DNA of 64,000 bases from GJ-E10 sp035625725 (GCA_035625725.1 DASPPB010000058.1:34739-98738); one strand, 5' to 3'; counted from the first letter of the stretch, positions 9,201 through 18,052 are shown. Numbers and translations are program-made. The notes: generated by a model not told the origin, from the letters alone.

Positions 9201-9908
9201 ATGGGATACGTCTTTGCCGCTCCGGGGCAGGCCGTCGTGCCCGTCGCTGGGACGACGGATCTGTTCCCGGTGCACCGCATTTACTGCGTCGGCCGAAATT
9301 ACGCCGAGCATGCCCGCGAGATGGGACAAGGCGAGCGCGCGCCGCCGTTTTTCTTTGCCAAACCGCCCGACGCGGTCTTCGCGGTAACCCAGGAGGCCGT
9401 CGGCAAACTGGGCTACCCCTCGCAAACCGCCGATCTGCAGCACGAGGTCGAGCTTGTCATCGCCCTGGGCCGACATGGCGCGGACGTTCGGGCGCAGGAG
9501 GCCGGCGCACTGATCTGGGGGTATGCGGTGGGCATCGATTTGACACGCCGGGATCTGCAGGCCCAGTTGAAAAACCAGGGTCGTCCCTGGGAGATTGCCA
9601 AGTCCTTTGATCAGTCCGCGCCGATGTCCGAAATCCGTACGGTGCGCGAAGTCGGTTACATCGAACGCGGAAAAATCTGGCTCGAGGTCAACGGACAGCG
9701 GCGGCAAGAAGGCGATGTGTCCGAGATGATCTGGAATCCCTACGAGATCATCGAAGAGCTGTCGCGATATTTCGCACTGGCCCCGGGCGATTTGATTTTC
9801 TCGGGCACACCGGCCGGTGTCGGGTCGCTGCGGCCGGGGGACGTCGTGAGCGCCGTGGTGGAGGGGATCGGGCAGATCCGCCTTGAGGTTCTCGAGCGGC
9901 CCGCCTAG
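9201..9908 (+). CDS. Fumarylacetoacetate hydrolase family protein (fumarylpyruvate hydrolase-like)
   Basis: Mg-dependent C-C hydrolase of the FAH superfamily. About 235 residues. RIYCVGRNYAEHAREMG, the metal-binding HEVELVIALG, and GIDLTRRDLQAQLKNQG followed by KSFDQSAP match the fumarylpyruvate hydrolase (NagK) and acylpyruvase group. It ends with GTPAGVGSLRPGD. The ATG at 9201 gives the usual MGYVF start; a GTG six bases upstream is closer to an AAGG and is also possible. No other aromatic-degradation genes adjoin it, so the physiological substrate (fumarylpyruvate, acylpyruvate or oxaloacetate) cannot be told from context. Confidence 0.9.
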   Translation: MGYVFAAPGQAVVPVAGTTDLFPVHRIYCVGRNYAEHAREMGQGERAPPFFFAKPPDAVFAVTQEAVGKLGYPSQTADLQHEVELVIALGRHGADVRAQEAGALIWGYAVGIDLTRRDLQAQLKNQGRPWEIAKSFDQSAPMSEIRTVREVGYIERGKIWLEVNGQRRQEGDVSEMIWNPYEIIEELSRYFALAPGDLIFSGTPAGVGSLRPGDVVSAVVEGIGQIRLEVLERPA

Positions 9909-9929
9909 CGCCCTGGGCAGCGTGCGCGG

Positions 9930-12041
9930 TCAAGAAACGAGCCGGACGGGCCGCCACAGGCGCAACTGCAGGCGCAGACCGCGCAGGCTCTCGAACTTTC
10001 CGTTGTTGGAGAGGCGTTCGTAGCGGGCCGCGCTGATCTGGGCCAGTATGCGATGCAATTCGGGCAGGCAGACCGGATCGAGCTGCTCGGCCGCGGCGCG
10101 TTCCATCGTGCGCAGTCCCATGTGCGGCGGAATTTCGATGCCGATGCGCGAGAGCTTGGCGCGCAGCTGCACGACGAGGTCGGCGAGCGGGTCGCGCGCG
10201 GGGCGCTGGCGCAAGGACAGCAGCGCCAGCAATACCAACAAAACGCCCATAGCGGCAATGGCCACGGCGGCGACGTTTTCCAGACTGGGGTGCAAGCCGA
10301 TCCGGGTCATCAGCGCGCGCTGGCGCTCCGCGGAGTAGGACAGAATCCATTGATTCCAGGCATTTTCCAATGCCTCTTTGCCCGAACGCCAATCGCTAAG
10401 CCACGCCCAGGCCTCCCGCGCACCGTCGGGTTCTTCCGCACGGCGCTCGCGCAAGGTGTGCTCGATGCGGTCCGGAGCGACAGCCGCTGTCGGGTCGACG
10501 CGCTGCCAGCCGCGGTTTTGCAGCCAGACTTCGGCCCACGCGTGCGCATCGGACTGGCGCACGGTGAGGTAACCATCGAGCGGATTGATTTCCCCGCCTT
10601 GGTAGCCCGTTACGACACGCGCCGGAATGCCCATGGCGCGCATGAGCACAACGAAGGACGAAGCGTAGTGTTCGCAAAATCCGGTGCGGGTTTCGAAGAG
10701 AAACTCGTCGACCGAGTCTCGTCCGAGCAGGGGCGCATTGATGCTGTAGCGGAAGGCTTCGTCGCGAAAGTATGCAAGCACGGCTTCGACCAGCCGCGCG
10801 TCGGCTGCCATTGCGTCGCCCGCGCTAAACGCGTCGGCGGGCGAGCGCGTACGGCTCTTGAGCTCGCTCGCCCAGCGCAGGGTCCGCGGGTTGAAACCCG
10901 CGGGCAGCTGCAGCCACTCGGAGAGGGAGGATTCGTAGTGTGTCGGTCCGGTCGCAAACGACAGATAGCTGCGCGCGCGGTAGCGCAGCCGGCTCACCAC
11001 CGGCGCTGCGGTTTGCAGCTCCAGCGTCTGCGTCAGGCGCGAGCCCGAAGTTGGCACGTCGTCGATGGACTCCGCAAATTCGAGCGCGACGAGTTCGCGC
11101 CGCTGTGTCGCTTCCAGGGTCACTGTGTACTCAACGGCGCTGGAAGCGGCAAAGCGCACGCTCACCGCGTCGCTTGTGGACGGGCGCGGCGGATACAGTG
11201 GCGACCAGGTGCGCCCGTCAAAAAAACCGAACACCGGGCCGCGCCAGTACAAGTTGCGCCGCGACGGAATGTGCGCGTCGAATTTGGCGCGCAGTGCGAC
11301 CGCATCGTTGCGCAGCAGACGGCTGATCGATCCCGGCGACATGGATTCGGACAGACCGGTTCCCGCGCTTGCCTCGTCTCCCACGCCGTGCCACAACGGC
11401 CCGGGCAGCCGGGGAAAGAGGAAAAACAGGGCCGCCGTGAGCGGTGCGGCAAGCAGGAACACCCGGGCCAGGTACCGCATCTTGCCCGTCAGGGCAATGT
11501 CGCCTTCGGGCAGATTGACGCTCAAGAGGACGAGAAACAGCAAGAAGACCGAAGTCACCATGATGAGAGCCGATACGATGCTCTCGTCGTACAAGTATTG
11601 CGTCTGCAAAACGAACAGGGACAAAAAGACAATCACGAGAACGTCGCGGCGCGCACGCATCTCCAAGATCTTCAGCCCGATAAGTACGAGCAAGAAATTG
11701 ACACTGGCGTTGCGCCCGAACAAGGTGCCGTATTGAAGCCACACGCCACCCGTGCATAGCGCCAACAAGATCAGCATGAGCGCTCGCCCGGGTGCGGGTT
11801 TGAGCGACTGGGTCAACCAGGCGCGCCAGATCCACAGCGAGCCGATGGTGACGATGGACCAAAGCGGCAGATGGCCGAAGTGCGGGGTGACGACCACCGC
11901 AACGGCCAGCAGCAAGACCGTCTGGTCGCGCTGTTCCCGCGCGCCGCTGGAGATCTGGGGTTGCAACCAGTTGCGCAGACGCTGCCAGCGCGGCCTCGTT
12001 CCGCGCGCCGGCACCTGCGAGTAAGCGAGACTCTGCGCCAT
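9930..12041 (-). CDS. TgpA-like transglutaminase (DUF3488 plus transglutaminase core)
   Basis: Inner-membrane protein with a periplasmic transglutaminase/protease-fold domain. About 703 residues. Six or so N-terminal membrane spans (DUF3488) run to about residue 210. A periplasmic domain follows with the catalytic Cys in ETRTGFCEHYASSF, the His in SDAHAWAEVWL and the Asp in WQRVDPTAAV. One more span (VAAVAIAAMGVLLVLLALL) and a DUF4129-like tail complete it. It is last in a three-gene operon MoxR-DUF58-TgpA, five bases after DUF58. In Pseudomonas this protein is essential (TgpA); the substrate is unknown. Confidence 0.92.
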   Translation of the reverse strand: MAQSLAYSQVPARGTRPRWQRLRNWLQPQISSGAREQRDQTVLLLAVAVVVTPHFGHLPLWSIVTIGSLWIWRAWLTQSLKPAPGRALMLILLALCTGGVWLQYGTLFGRNASVNFLLVLIGLKILEMRARRDVLVIVFLSLFVLQTQYLYDESIVSALIMVTSVFLLFLVLLSVNLPEGDIALTGKMRYLARVFLLAAPLTAALFFLFPRLPGPLWHGVGDEASAGTGLSESMSPGSISRLLRNDAVALRAKFDAHIPSRRNLYWRGPVFGFFDGRTWSPLYPPRPSTSDAVSVRFAASSAVEYTVTLEATQRRELVALEFAESIDDVPTSGSRLTQTLELQTAAPVVSRLRYRARSYLSFATGPTHYESSLSEWLQLPAGFNPRTLRWASELKSRTRSPADAFSAGDAMAADARLVEAVLAYFRDEAFRYSINAPLLGRDSVDEFLFETRTGFCEHYASSFVVLMRAMGIPARVVTGYQGGEINPLDGYLTVRQSDAHAWAEVWLQNRGWQRVDPTAAVAPDRIEHTLRERRAEEPDGAREAWAWLSDWRSGKEALENAWNQWILSYSAERQRALMTRIGLHPSLENVAAVAIAAMGVLLVLLALLSLRQRPARDPLADLVVQLRAKLSRIGIEIPPHMGLRTMERAAAEQLDPVCLPELHRILAQISAARYERLSNNGKFESLRGLRLQLRLWRPVRLVS

Positions 12042-12046
12042 GGGGA

Positions 12047-13057
12047 TCAGCCCGGGTACAGCGCCAGTGCTTCGAGGCAGCGCGTGCGCTGCGCCGGGCC
12101 CGCCGCGGTTGCAATGGGGCTGGCGGGCAAATTCAGGCTGTAGCGCAGTCCGGCCGCATCGGCCATCAGCACCCAGCGCGTCAGACGCGCAATGCGCTGC
12201 TCCAAGGGCAGAGTCGCCGGGAGCGCGTCGAAGTCAAGCACCGTCTCTTCGCCCGCGCTGGACTCGAAGAGCTTTACGGACAATTCGTCGTTGCGCGCCG
12301 CCAGCCGCCAGGCGATGGACTTGAGCGGGTCGCCGGCGCGATAGGGCCGCACTCCCGCAAAATCGTCGTTGCCGGCGACAATGGCGTTGGCCATCTCTCG
12401 CTCGCCACCGGTACCCAAGGGAAGCGGCGGAGCGTCCGCCTCCGGGGTTGGATATACCACGGTCGTCATTTGCGGGGAGGCGTAAGCCCAAGCCTCCCAC
12501 AGACCAAAGGGGAATCGTGTCGAAATGCGAACCCGCGGACAGACTCGCCGGCCGCGCCGGCGCGTGGGCAGGCCGATGCTCACTCGCACGCCGCTGGAAG
12601 CGGCGACGTCGACCCAAACGCCCTGCATCGGACCCTCGGCCTGCCGGCGCGCCTTGGATTTGCGCCGTTGCGGCAGCACGAAAGCCAGATTGACGGCGTA
12701 GCGCGCTTCGCGGGTCGGGTTGTCGATGACGAAGTCGAAATTCGCAACCTCGCCCGCATGCACCGGCGCGACCCGCTGTTCGCGCACCGCCAGCTGCATG
12801 AGGTTGCGGTGCGTCTGGTACATGCCCACCAGCGCAATGCTCAGCACGAGGAAAGCGAGCAGATAGCCCAACTGCAGGTTGAAGTTCAGCGAGCCAAGCC
12901 AGACGGTCAGCGCCACACCAATGAAAATCAGGCCCGCGCGCGTTGGAAGAATGAATATGCGATTGCGGTCGAGCGTGACGTCGCCCAGCGGTTCGCGGTG
13001 CTTACGGAATACCCACTGCACGAACCTCGGCGGCAGGGGACGCAGGATTGCGCTCAC
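12047..13057 (-). CDS. DUF58 domain protein
   Basis: About 336 residues. Two N-terminal membrane spans (GLIFIGVALTVWLGSL and LGYLLAFLVLSIALVGMY) are followed by the DUF58 region, a von Willebrand A-like domain, with the conserved FAGVRPYRAGDPLKSIAWRLAAR segment. DUF58 proteins are the usual partners of MoxR AAA+ ATPases and TgpA-type transglutaminases, and are thought to form a membrane-associated chaperone or envelope assembly machine. The start is the GTG at 13057. It lies 28 bases after the MoxR gene and five before the transglutaminase gene, so the three are one transcript. Confidence 0.9.
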   Translation of the reverse strand: MSAILRPLPPRFVQWVFRKHREPLGDVTLDRNRIFILPTRAGLIFIGVALTVWLGSLNFNLQLGYLLAFLVLSIALVGMYQTHRNLMQLAVREQRVAPVHAGEVANFDFVIDNPTREARYAVNLAFVLPQRRKSKARRQAEGPMQGVWVDVAASSGVRVSIGLPTRRRGRRVCPRVRISTRFPFGLWEAWAYASPQMTTVVYPTPEADAPPLPLGTGGEREMANAIVAGNDDFAGVRPYRAGDPLKSIAWRLAARNDELSVKLFESSAGEETVLDFDALPATLPLEQRIARLTRWVLMADAAGLRYSLNLPASPIATAAGPAQRTRCLEALALYPG

Positions 13058-13085
13058 ACGCGGGGACTCCGAAGGCGGCGTCTGA

Positions 13086-14009
13086 TTACGGCACCCCTAC
13101 GGCTTGGAGCAGATGCGTTGCGAGCTCCTGGCCATGGAGGGCGCGGCTGCCATCACGTTTGGCGGCGCGCAGGCGGTGCCCGACAACGCCGGGAACGACA
13201 TTTTGCACGTCTTCGGGAATCACATGATCGCGCCCGTCGAGCCAGGCCCACGCGCGCGCGGCCGCAAGCAGCGCCAGGCCCGCGCGCGGACTCAGGCCCT
13301 CGACGTAGGTTCCGGAGGTGCGAGTGTGCGCCAGCAGCGCCTGCACGTAGTCGAGCAGCGCGTCGGAACAAAACACCTGCTTGACCTCTTGCTGAGCCGA
13401 GAGCAGGTCAGAGGCGCGCGACATCGCCGGCATGGCCTTGAGCATATCGCGGCGCGAGTCGCCGGCTAGCAAGGAGCGTTCGGCGGCGTGGTCCGGATAG
13501 CCCAAAGAAATGCACATGAGGAAGCGATCGAGCTGGGATTCGGGCAGCGGAAAGGTTCCGACCTGATGCAGCGGATTTTGGGTCGCGATGACAAAAAATG
13601 GCTGCGGCAGGGGTCGCGCCATGCCATCGATCGAAACCTGGCTCTCCTCCATGGCCTCCAGCAGAGCGCTTTGCGTTTTGGGGCTGGCGCGGTTGATCTC
13701 GTCGGCGAGAAGAACCTCGGAGAAAATCGGGCCGGGATGAAAAATGAACTGGGCGCTGGAACGCTCGTAGACCGACACCCCGATGACGTCGGAGGGCAGC
13801 AGATCGCTCGTGAACTGGATGCGCCGAAATGGCAGTCCCAGGGAGATTGCAATGGCGTGCGCGAGAGTTGTTTTGCCGACCCCCGGGGCGTCCTCAATGA
13901 GCAGGTGCCCGCCGGCGAGCAGGCAAGTCAAGCTCTGGCGGATCTGCAGATCCTTGCCGACAATGACGGTCGCAATGCGTGTCGCACAAGCCTGAAATTT
14001 CTCTAACAT
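13086..14009 (-). CDS. MoxR family AAA+ ATPase
   Basis: Chaperone-like AAA+ ATPase. About 307 residues. Walker A is at residues 41-48 (APGVGKTT), and the Walker B-like VLLADEINRASPKTQSALLEAMEE matches MoxR proteins. Sensor-1 ATQNP is in FFVIATQNPLHQVGTFPLPESQLDRF, and a lid domain with GLSPRAGLALLAAARAWA closes it. First gene of the MoxR-DUF58-TgpA operon. The ATG at 14009 gives the family N-terminus; the longer frame to 14072 runs into the divergent deacetylase gene. Only 32 bases separate the two start codons, so at least one promoter must lie inside the neighbouring gene. Confidence 0.93.
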   Translation of the reverse strand: MLEKFQACATRIATVIVGKDLQIRQSLTCLLAGGHLLIEDAPGVGKTTLAHAIAISLGLPFRRIQFTSDLLPSDVIGVSVYERSSAQFIFHPGPIFSEVLLADEINRASPKTQSALLEAMEESQVSIDGMARPLPQPFFVIATQNPLHQVGTFPLPESQLDRFLMCISLGYPDHAAERSLLAGDSRRDMLKAMPAMSRASDLLSAQQEVKQVFCSDALLDYVQALLAHTRTSGTYVEGLSPRAGLALLAAARAWAWLDGRDHVIPEDVQNVVPGVVGHRLRAAKRDGSRALHGQELATHLLQAVGVP

Positions 14010-14041
14010 TGGTGGCGGATGTTTGCAAAGGAGATAATGTC

Positions 14042-14977
14042 TTGAGTACGGGATTGCTGTCGCACAGCGCATGTGCGGCGCACGAAATGGGCAGCTGGCA
14101 CCCGGAGTGTCCGGCTCGTCTGGCTTCGATCCAGGACCGGCTGATTGTTACCGGGCTTGCCCAGCACCTCGAATATATCGATGCGCCCGAGGCACCGATC
14201 GGCGCGATCGCCCGCGCTCACGACGCCGCTTACCTCGAGATGCTGCAACGCAGCATACCGCAAGACGGATATTACTCGCTCGATCCGGATACCTTGGTTT
14301 GCGCCTATTCCTGGGAGGCGGCTCGCCGCGCTGTGGGAGCGGTGCTCGAGGCCACCGATCGGGTGATCGACGGCGAGTTGGAAAACGCGTTTTGCGCGGT
14401 ACGGCCGCCGGGCCATCATGCGGGCTCGGCCATGGCGATGGGCTTTTGCCTCTTGAACAACGTGGCCATTGGCGTGCTGCACGCCCTCGAGGTGCACGGC
14501 CTGGAGCGGGTCGCGGTGGTCGATTTTGACGTACACCATGGCAATGGAACAGAGGAGATTTTGGCCGCGATCGAGTCCGGCGGCGAGCGAGTACTGATGA
14601 CCAGTTTTTTCCAGCATCCCTTTTACCCGTACTCCGGTACCGACAATCCGAAGGAAAACATGGTCAACGTGCCTTTGCCGGCGGGATCGGATGGAGCGCG
14701 GGTGCGCGCGGTCGTCGATGAGATCTGGATGCCGCGACTCGAAAAGTTTCGCCCCCAGATGATCTTTGTCTCGGCGGGGTTTGATGCGCATCGCGAGGAC
14801 GATATCGGACAGATGAGTCTGGTGGAGGCCGACTACGCTTATATCACCCAGCGCCTCATGGAACTGGGGCGCCGCCACAGCAAGGGGCGCATTGTGAGTT
14901 CTCTGGAGGGCGGCTATAACCTCAGTGCGCTGGGGCGCAGCGCCGCAACGCACGTGCGCGTGCTCGCGCAGCTCTGA
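14042..14977 (+). CDS. Histone deacetylase-like amidohydrolase
   Basis: Zn-dependent amidohydrolase of the HDAC/acetylpolyamine/acetoin-utilisation fold. About 311 residues. RPPGHHAGSAMAMGFCLLNNVAIG (tandem His), VVDFDVHHGNGTEEIL (metal Asp and His) and SAGFDAHREDDIG (second metal Asp) are intact. The start is taken as TTG at 14042, since AAGGAG sits 8 bases upstream; the ATG at 14037 is out of frame, and earlier in-frame codons lie before that ribosome site. The substrate is not readable from sequence: protein acetyl-lysine or acetylpolyamine are the usual options. Divergent from the MoxR operon. Confidence 0.92.
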   Translation: MSTGLLSHSACAAHEMGSWHPECPARLASIQDRLIVTGLAQHLEYIDAPEAPIGAIARAHDAAYLEMLQRSIPQDGYYSLDPDTLVCAYSWEAARRAVGAVLEATDRVIDGELENAFCAVRPPGHHAGSAMAMGFCLLNNVAIGVLHALEVHGLERVAVVDFDVHHGNGTEEILAAIESGGERVLMTSFFQHPFYPYSGTDNPKENMVNVPLPAGSDGARVRAVVDEIWMPRLEKFRPQMIFVSAGFDAHREDDIGQMSLVEADYAYITQRLMELGRRHSKGRIVSSLEGGYNLSALGRSAATHVRVLAQL

Positions 14978-15039
14978 ACGAGGGCTGGCGCGGCGCTTTG
15001 GTGTTTTGCTGACGATCGTCTTTTGAGCTGGAGGCATCG

Positions 15040-15855
15040 GTGAGTGCCAAATTCGCAGACGTAGCCCCGCTGGGCGCGCCGCTTCTTACTCGAGCGCAGG
15101 ACGGTGCGGTCTTGCACCTGACGCTGAATCGGCCGCAACAATACAACGCGCTATCGCACGAGATGCTTGGCGCACTGCGCGAAGCGTTTTCGCAGATCGG
15201 CGCCGATGCATCAATACGGGTCGTGGTGCTCGGCGGGGCCGGCAAGGCGTTTTGCGCTGGCCATGACTTGCGCGAGATTCGGGACAACCCGCGGCTGGAG
15301 TACCACCAGCGGCTGTTCTCCGAATGCGCTCAGCTCATGGCGCAGCTCCGTGCCCTCCCCCAGCCGGTTATCGCACGCGTGCACGGAATCGCAACGGCGG
15401 CGGGCTGCCAGCTCGTGGCGTCCTGCGATCTGGCCGTTGCCTCCACGGAGGCCCGGTTTGCCACCTCGGGGATCAATATCGGCCTTTTTTGCGCCACGCC
15501 CGCCGTAGCGCTGACGCGCAACGTTGCGCAAAAGCCGGCGTTTGAAATGCTCTTCACGGGCGAATTCATTGACGCCCAAAGTGCCCGCGAACGGGGCCTC
15601 GTCAACCGTGTCGCGCCCCCTGAGCGCCTGGATGAGGAAATCGGGCGGCTCGCGGCCTCGATCCTTGCCAAACCGGCGCGCATCGTGGCCGCGGGCAAGG
15701 AGCTTTTTTATCGCCAGCAGCAAATGGGCGTTGAAGCGGCCTACCAGCTCGCGGCGCAGGCGATGGCCTGCAACCTGCAGGAGGCCGCAACGCTAGAGGG
15801 TATTGACGCGTTTTTGAACAAGCGTCGGCCCCGGTGGGAGGGCACCGGCAGCTGA
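15040..15855 (+). CDS. Enoyl-CoA hydratase/isomerase family protein, ECHDC3-like
   Basis: Crotonase-fold protein of 271 residues. The oxyanion-hole segments are AFCAGHDLREI and GIATAAGCQLVASCDLAVA. The stretch NIGLFCATPAVALTRNVAQK and the C-terminus AFLNKRRPRWEG closely resemble the ECHDC3 group rather than the beta-oxidation hydratase FadB/PaaF. The second catalytic Glu expected of a hydratase is replaced around the LFCATP segment, so normal hydratase chemistry is doubtful. GTG start with GGAGG 5-6 bases upstream. It follows the deacetylase gene by 62 bases and may be co-transcribed. Confidence 0.88.
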   Translation: MSAKFADVAPLGAPLLTRAQDGAVLHLTLNRPQQYNALSHEMLGALREAFSQIGADASIRVVVLGGAGKAFCAGHDLREIRDNPRLEYHQRLFSECAQLMAQLRALPQPVIARVHGIATAAGCQLVASCDLAVASTEARFATSGINIGLFCATPAVALTRNVAQKPAFEMLFTGEFIDAQSARERGLVNRVAPPERLDEEIGRLAASILAKPARIVAAGKELFYRQQQMGVEAAYQLAAQAMACNLQEAATLEGIDAFLNKRRPRWEGTGS

Positions 15856-16062
15856 CGCGCAAGGGCGGCGTTTTGCGCCGACGTCTTGGCCGGCGGTCGG
15901 GGCCCGCGCCACAATAACCGTGCCCTGGGGCGGTACGCCTGCGAATTATTCGCCCGAGCTCCCGGCCGCCGTTCGGTCGGGGCATGAGACGCCGCGACGC
16001 ACCCAGATCTCGCTCCGAGCGCGATCTGCGGGCCCGTGCTCAAGCCGCGCGCGGTGGTGCGC

Positions 16063-16105
16063 AAAAAAAAGCCGTCCCCGGGGGTGCGCAGGCAGCCCGA
16101 GGACG
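16063..16105 (-). terminator. Rho-independent terminator of the PqqC/CADD-like gene
   Basis: Read on the minus strand, CGTCCTCGGG and CCCCGGGGACG pair with two mismatches around a GC-rich loop. The hairpin is followed by GC and eight T. It lies 23 bases past the stop of the PqqC/CADD-like gene, in the right orientation to end that transcript. Confidence 0.75.
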
Positions 16106-16127
16106 TACCTCTTGCCCTGGCCCGTGC

Positions 16128-16991
16128 TTAGGACACGCGCAGCGATTTGCCGGCTTCGCCCCGGCGGCCACCGCGCCGCGGTGCAAATTGCTTGGGATCG
16201 ACGTTGCGCAAAATGGAGTTGAGCGAAAGGTCCACGTCCTGAGTTTTTCTTGGCCGTAGCACGCCATCGGCGCCCAGCTCCATGAAGTTGAAGCTGGTGC
16301 GAATCGCGGCGCGCACCGCATCGACGTCGGGCGCCGAAGGTTCATTTCCCAGGAGCGTTGCCACGATGTCGAGCGCTTGCCACGGGTGCGTGTCATCGTA
16401 CTCGGCGTGCACCCGCAGCCAGCGCATGGCCGCGGTGCGCGAGGATGCCGGCAGGCTGTTGGCATAGTCGTCCTTGGAACATATCAGGTTCGACCACTCG
16501 CCGGTTGCTCCTTCGACCGCGTAGTTGGTTGCGGCAACGCCGACGACCAGGGACGGTTGCGCGCTGATGTACCAGCACCAGTGCGCCAAAGCCTGTACTT
16601 CGAAGCAGTCGCTTGCCATTTTCAGATTCTCCAGGTGCAAGCCGCTTGCCTGCGCCCAGGCCAACCAGTAGTCGGCATGCTTTTGCTCGACGCGGATATT
16701 CTGGATCAGGAACCTCCGGGCCATGTCTACGCCAATACTGTCGCCGACCTGCGCCTTTTGCAGGTTCATCGCCATGAAATGGGGAAAGCGCTCGACGGTT
16801 AACCAGACGCCGCTCAGAAACCGTTGTAGTTGCGGCAGGGGCAAGGTTGCGTCGCGAATCATCGCGAACAGCGGGTGGTTGACGACGCGTTCTTTGTCGG
16901 GGTTGGTTTCACGCACAACGTTTTGTAGCCACTGCGGGTAACTCGTGAGTTCCTTTAGAGGGCCAGTACGCCGAAATTCGGTTGCAGCCAT
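16128..16991 (-). CDS. Iron-dependent heme-oxygenase-fold protein (PqqC/TenA/CADD-like)
   Basis: All-helical protein of 287 residues in the TenA/PqqC superfamily. Candidate metal ligands are visible: Glu and His in LTVERFPHFMAMNL, Glu and His in IRVEQKHADYW, Glu in NYAVEGATGEW, and an H-x3-D-x2-H set in VHAEYDDTHPW. That pattern fits the heme-oxygenase-like di-iron oxidase group (CADD) better than thiaminase TenA. CADD-type proteins in Chlamydia and Nitrosomonas make p-aminobenzoate by an unusual route, which is a plausible role here. AGGAGGAAGGG lies just before the ATG. No thiamine (TPP) riboswitch was recognised upstream. Single gene with its own terminator. Confidence 0.8.
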   Translation of the reverse strand: MAATEFRRTGPLKELTSYPQWLQNVVRETNPDKERVVNHPLFAMIRDATLPLPQLQRFLSGVWLTVERFPHFMAMNLQKAQVGDSIGVDMARRFLIQNIRVEQKHADYWLAWAQASGLHLENLKMASDCFEVQALAHWCWYISAQPSLVVGVAATNYAVEGATGEWSNLICSKDDYANSLPASSRTAAMRWLRVHAEYDDTHPWQALDIVATLLGNEPSAPDVDAVRAAIRTSFNFMELGADGVLRPRKTQDVDLSLNSILRNVDPKQFAPRRGGRRGEAGKSLRVS

Positions 16992-18052
16992 TACGATCCC
17001 TTCCTCCTTCGTTGTTGTAGAACCCGTCGAACCGAGAGACGGCCTTCACTCCGTCTGCTGCCTGCCCCGAGGCCACGAAAAAACGAGCGCAAACCGCCTC
17101 CGCGCACGTTATGCGTGGTCGCCGATTCAGGGATTCTCGAAAGTTGACGGCTTTGCGAGCGCGCTGCTCTTTGGCGAAATCGCAGCGAGAAAAGACAACT
17201 TCCCCTCTTTACCTTTGGGAAGCATTTTTTTCGCGGCTGTCGCGAAATGTCAAGCTCGTGTGCTTGTCAACACGCCCGTTTGCGCGATGTCTCGTGTTTC
17301 ATATTTGCAAATCGAGCCAACGCCCGCATGCGAGTTCGATGGTGCTCGCCGCATCGCTTCGTGCGCCGTGTGCATGCTGGGCCCGGACGCACACAGTTCG
17401 GGGATCGTCGTTCCTGCGTCGGATCGTCAATCATTCGCGATTCGATGGGCAGCAGCCGGCGCGCCGACGCCGGACGCCTCCGATGTCGCAGCCTCGCACT
17501 CTAGGGGTGTCGGATCGCAATCCCGATCCGATGCGCTGTTCGACGCGCAGATCGGCCGTGCTGACGCACCTCGCATGGTCGAGGTGGATCACGGCGCGGG
17601 CCCTTTCGCCCGGGTCCAAACCCGCCTTCGGCCGCCCGGATGCGGCGCTCACACTGGGGCGAGGAGCCCAAGGCGCAGCAAAAAAGGGCCGCTCGAGTGT
17701 GGATCGCACCGCGCCGCGTAGCCCTTTCGGGCTCCCGGTTTTGCGCCTGCGCGCCCCTGCCGGACGACAGGCCCATGCCAGGCCAAGTTTTACGCCCCAT
17801 ATCGGCCAAAGCGACACGCCGAGGGAGGGCTTTTTTTGCGACTCGTTTTGACACCCGGGCCGCTATTCTTGCCCATCACCAGCAACCCGCCCAGGAATTC
17901 GTTCGCTGCGCGAGCGACTGTCACGATGAAATGCTGCGCGTACCCCGGCGAGCTCGCGCGGGCAATGCTCTCCGAGCGCACCACGACGAAGCTCGGAAAT
18001 GGGGCCCAGACGACCCTTAATTCTCCCCAATGGCAGTCCACGGCGCCGAGCG
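16992..18052. other. Gene-poor region between the CADD-like gene and the GGDEF/EAL gene
   Basis: About 1.06 kb without a convincing gene. Several overlapping open frames exist, but their translations are Arg/Ser/Pro-rich, lack recognisable domains and look like frame shadows of GC-rich DNA. The region should hold the minus-strand promoter of the CADD-like gene and the plus-strand promoter of the GGDEF/EAL gene. It also contains hairpins ending in a T-run at 17225-17231 (listed separately), a TTCGCG/CGCGAA hairpin at about 17230-17246 and a small AGCCC/GGGCT hairpin near 17720. Decayed gene remnants cannot be excluded. Confidence 0.6.
17161..17231 (+). ncRNA. Orphan terminator with upstream hairpin, candidate small RNA 3' end
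   Basis: On the plus strand, CGCTGC (17162-17167) pairs with GCAGCG (17182-17187). CTTCCC (17199-17204) pairs with GGGAAG (17217-17222) and is followed two bases later by seven T (17225-17231), the form of a rho-independent terminator. No plus-strand gene lies upstream to be terminated: the nearest gene to the left points the other way. A TTGACG at 17144 could be part of a promoter, but no good -10 is seen at the right distance. It may end a short regulatory RNA. The 5' end is not known. Confidence 0.3.

Noticed and set aside
10053..11759. 568-residue plus-strand open frame opposite the transglutaminase gene
   Set aside because: Shadow of a clear DUF3488/transglutaminase gene; the translation is Arg/Gln/Ala-rich without motifs.
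16992..17300. Thiamine (TPP) riboswitch upstream of the TenA/CADD-like gene
   Set aside because: The conserved TPP core elements were looked for on the minus strand and not seen.
16945..17851. Two long plus-strand open frames (258 and 246 residues) in the gene-poor kilobase
   Set aside because: Overlap each other, have no ribosome site, no recognisable domain and a random composition. Kept only as a region note.
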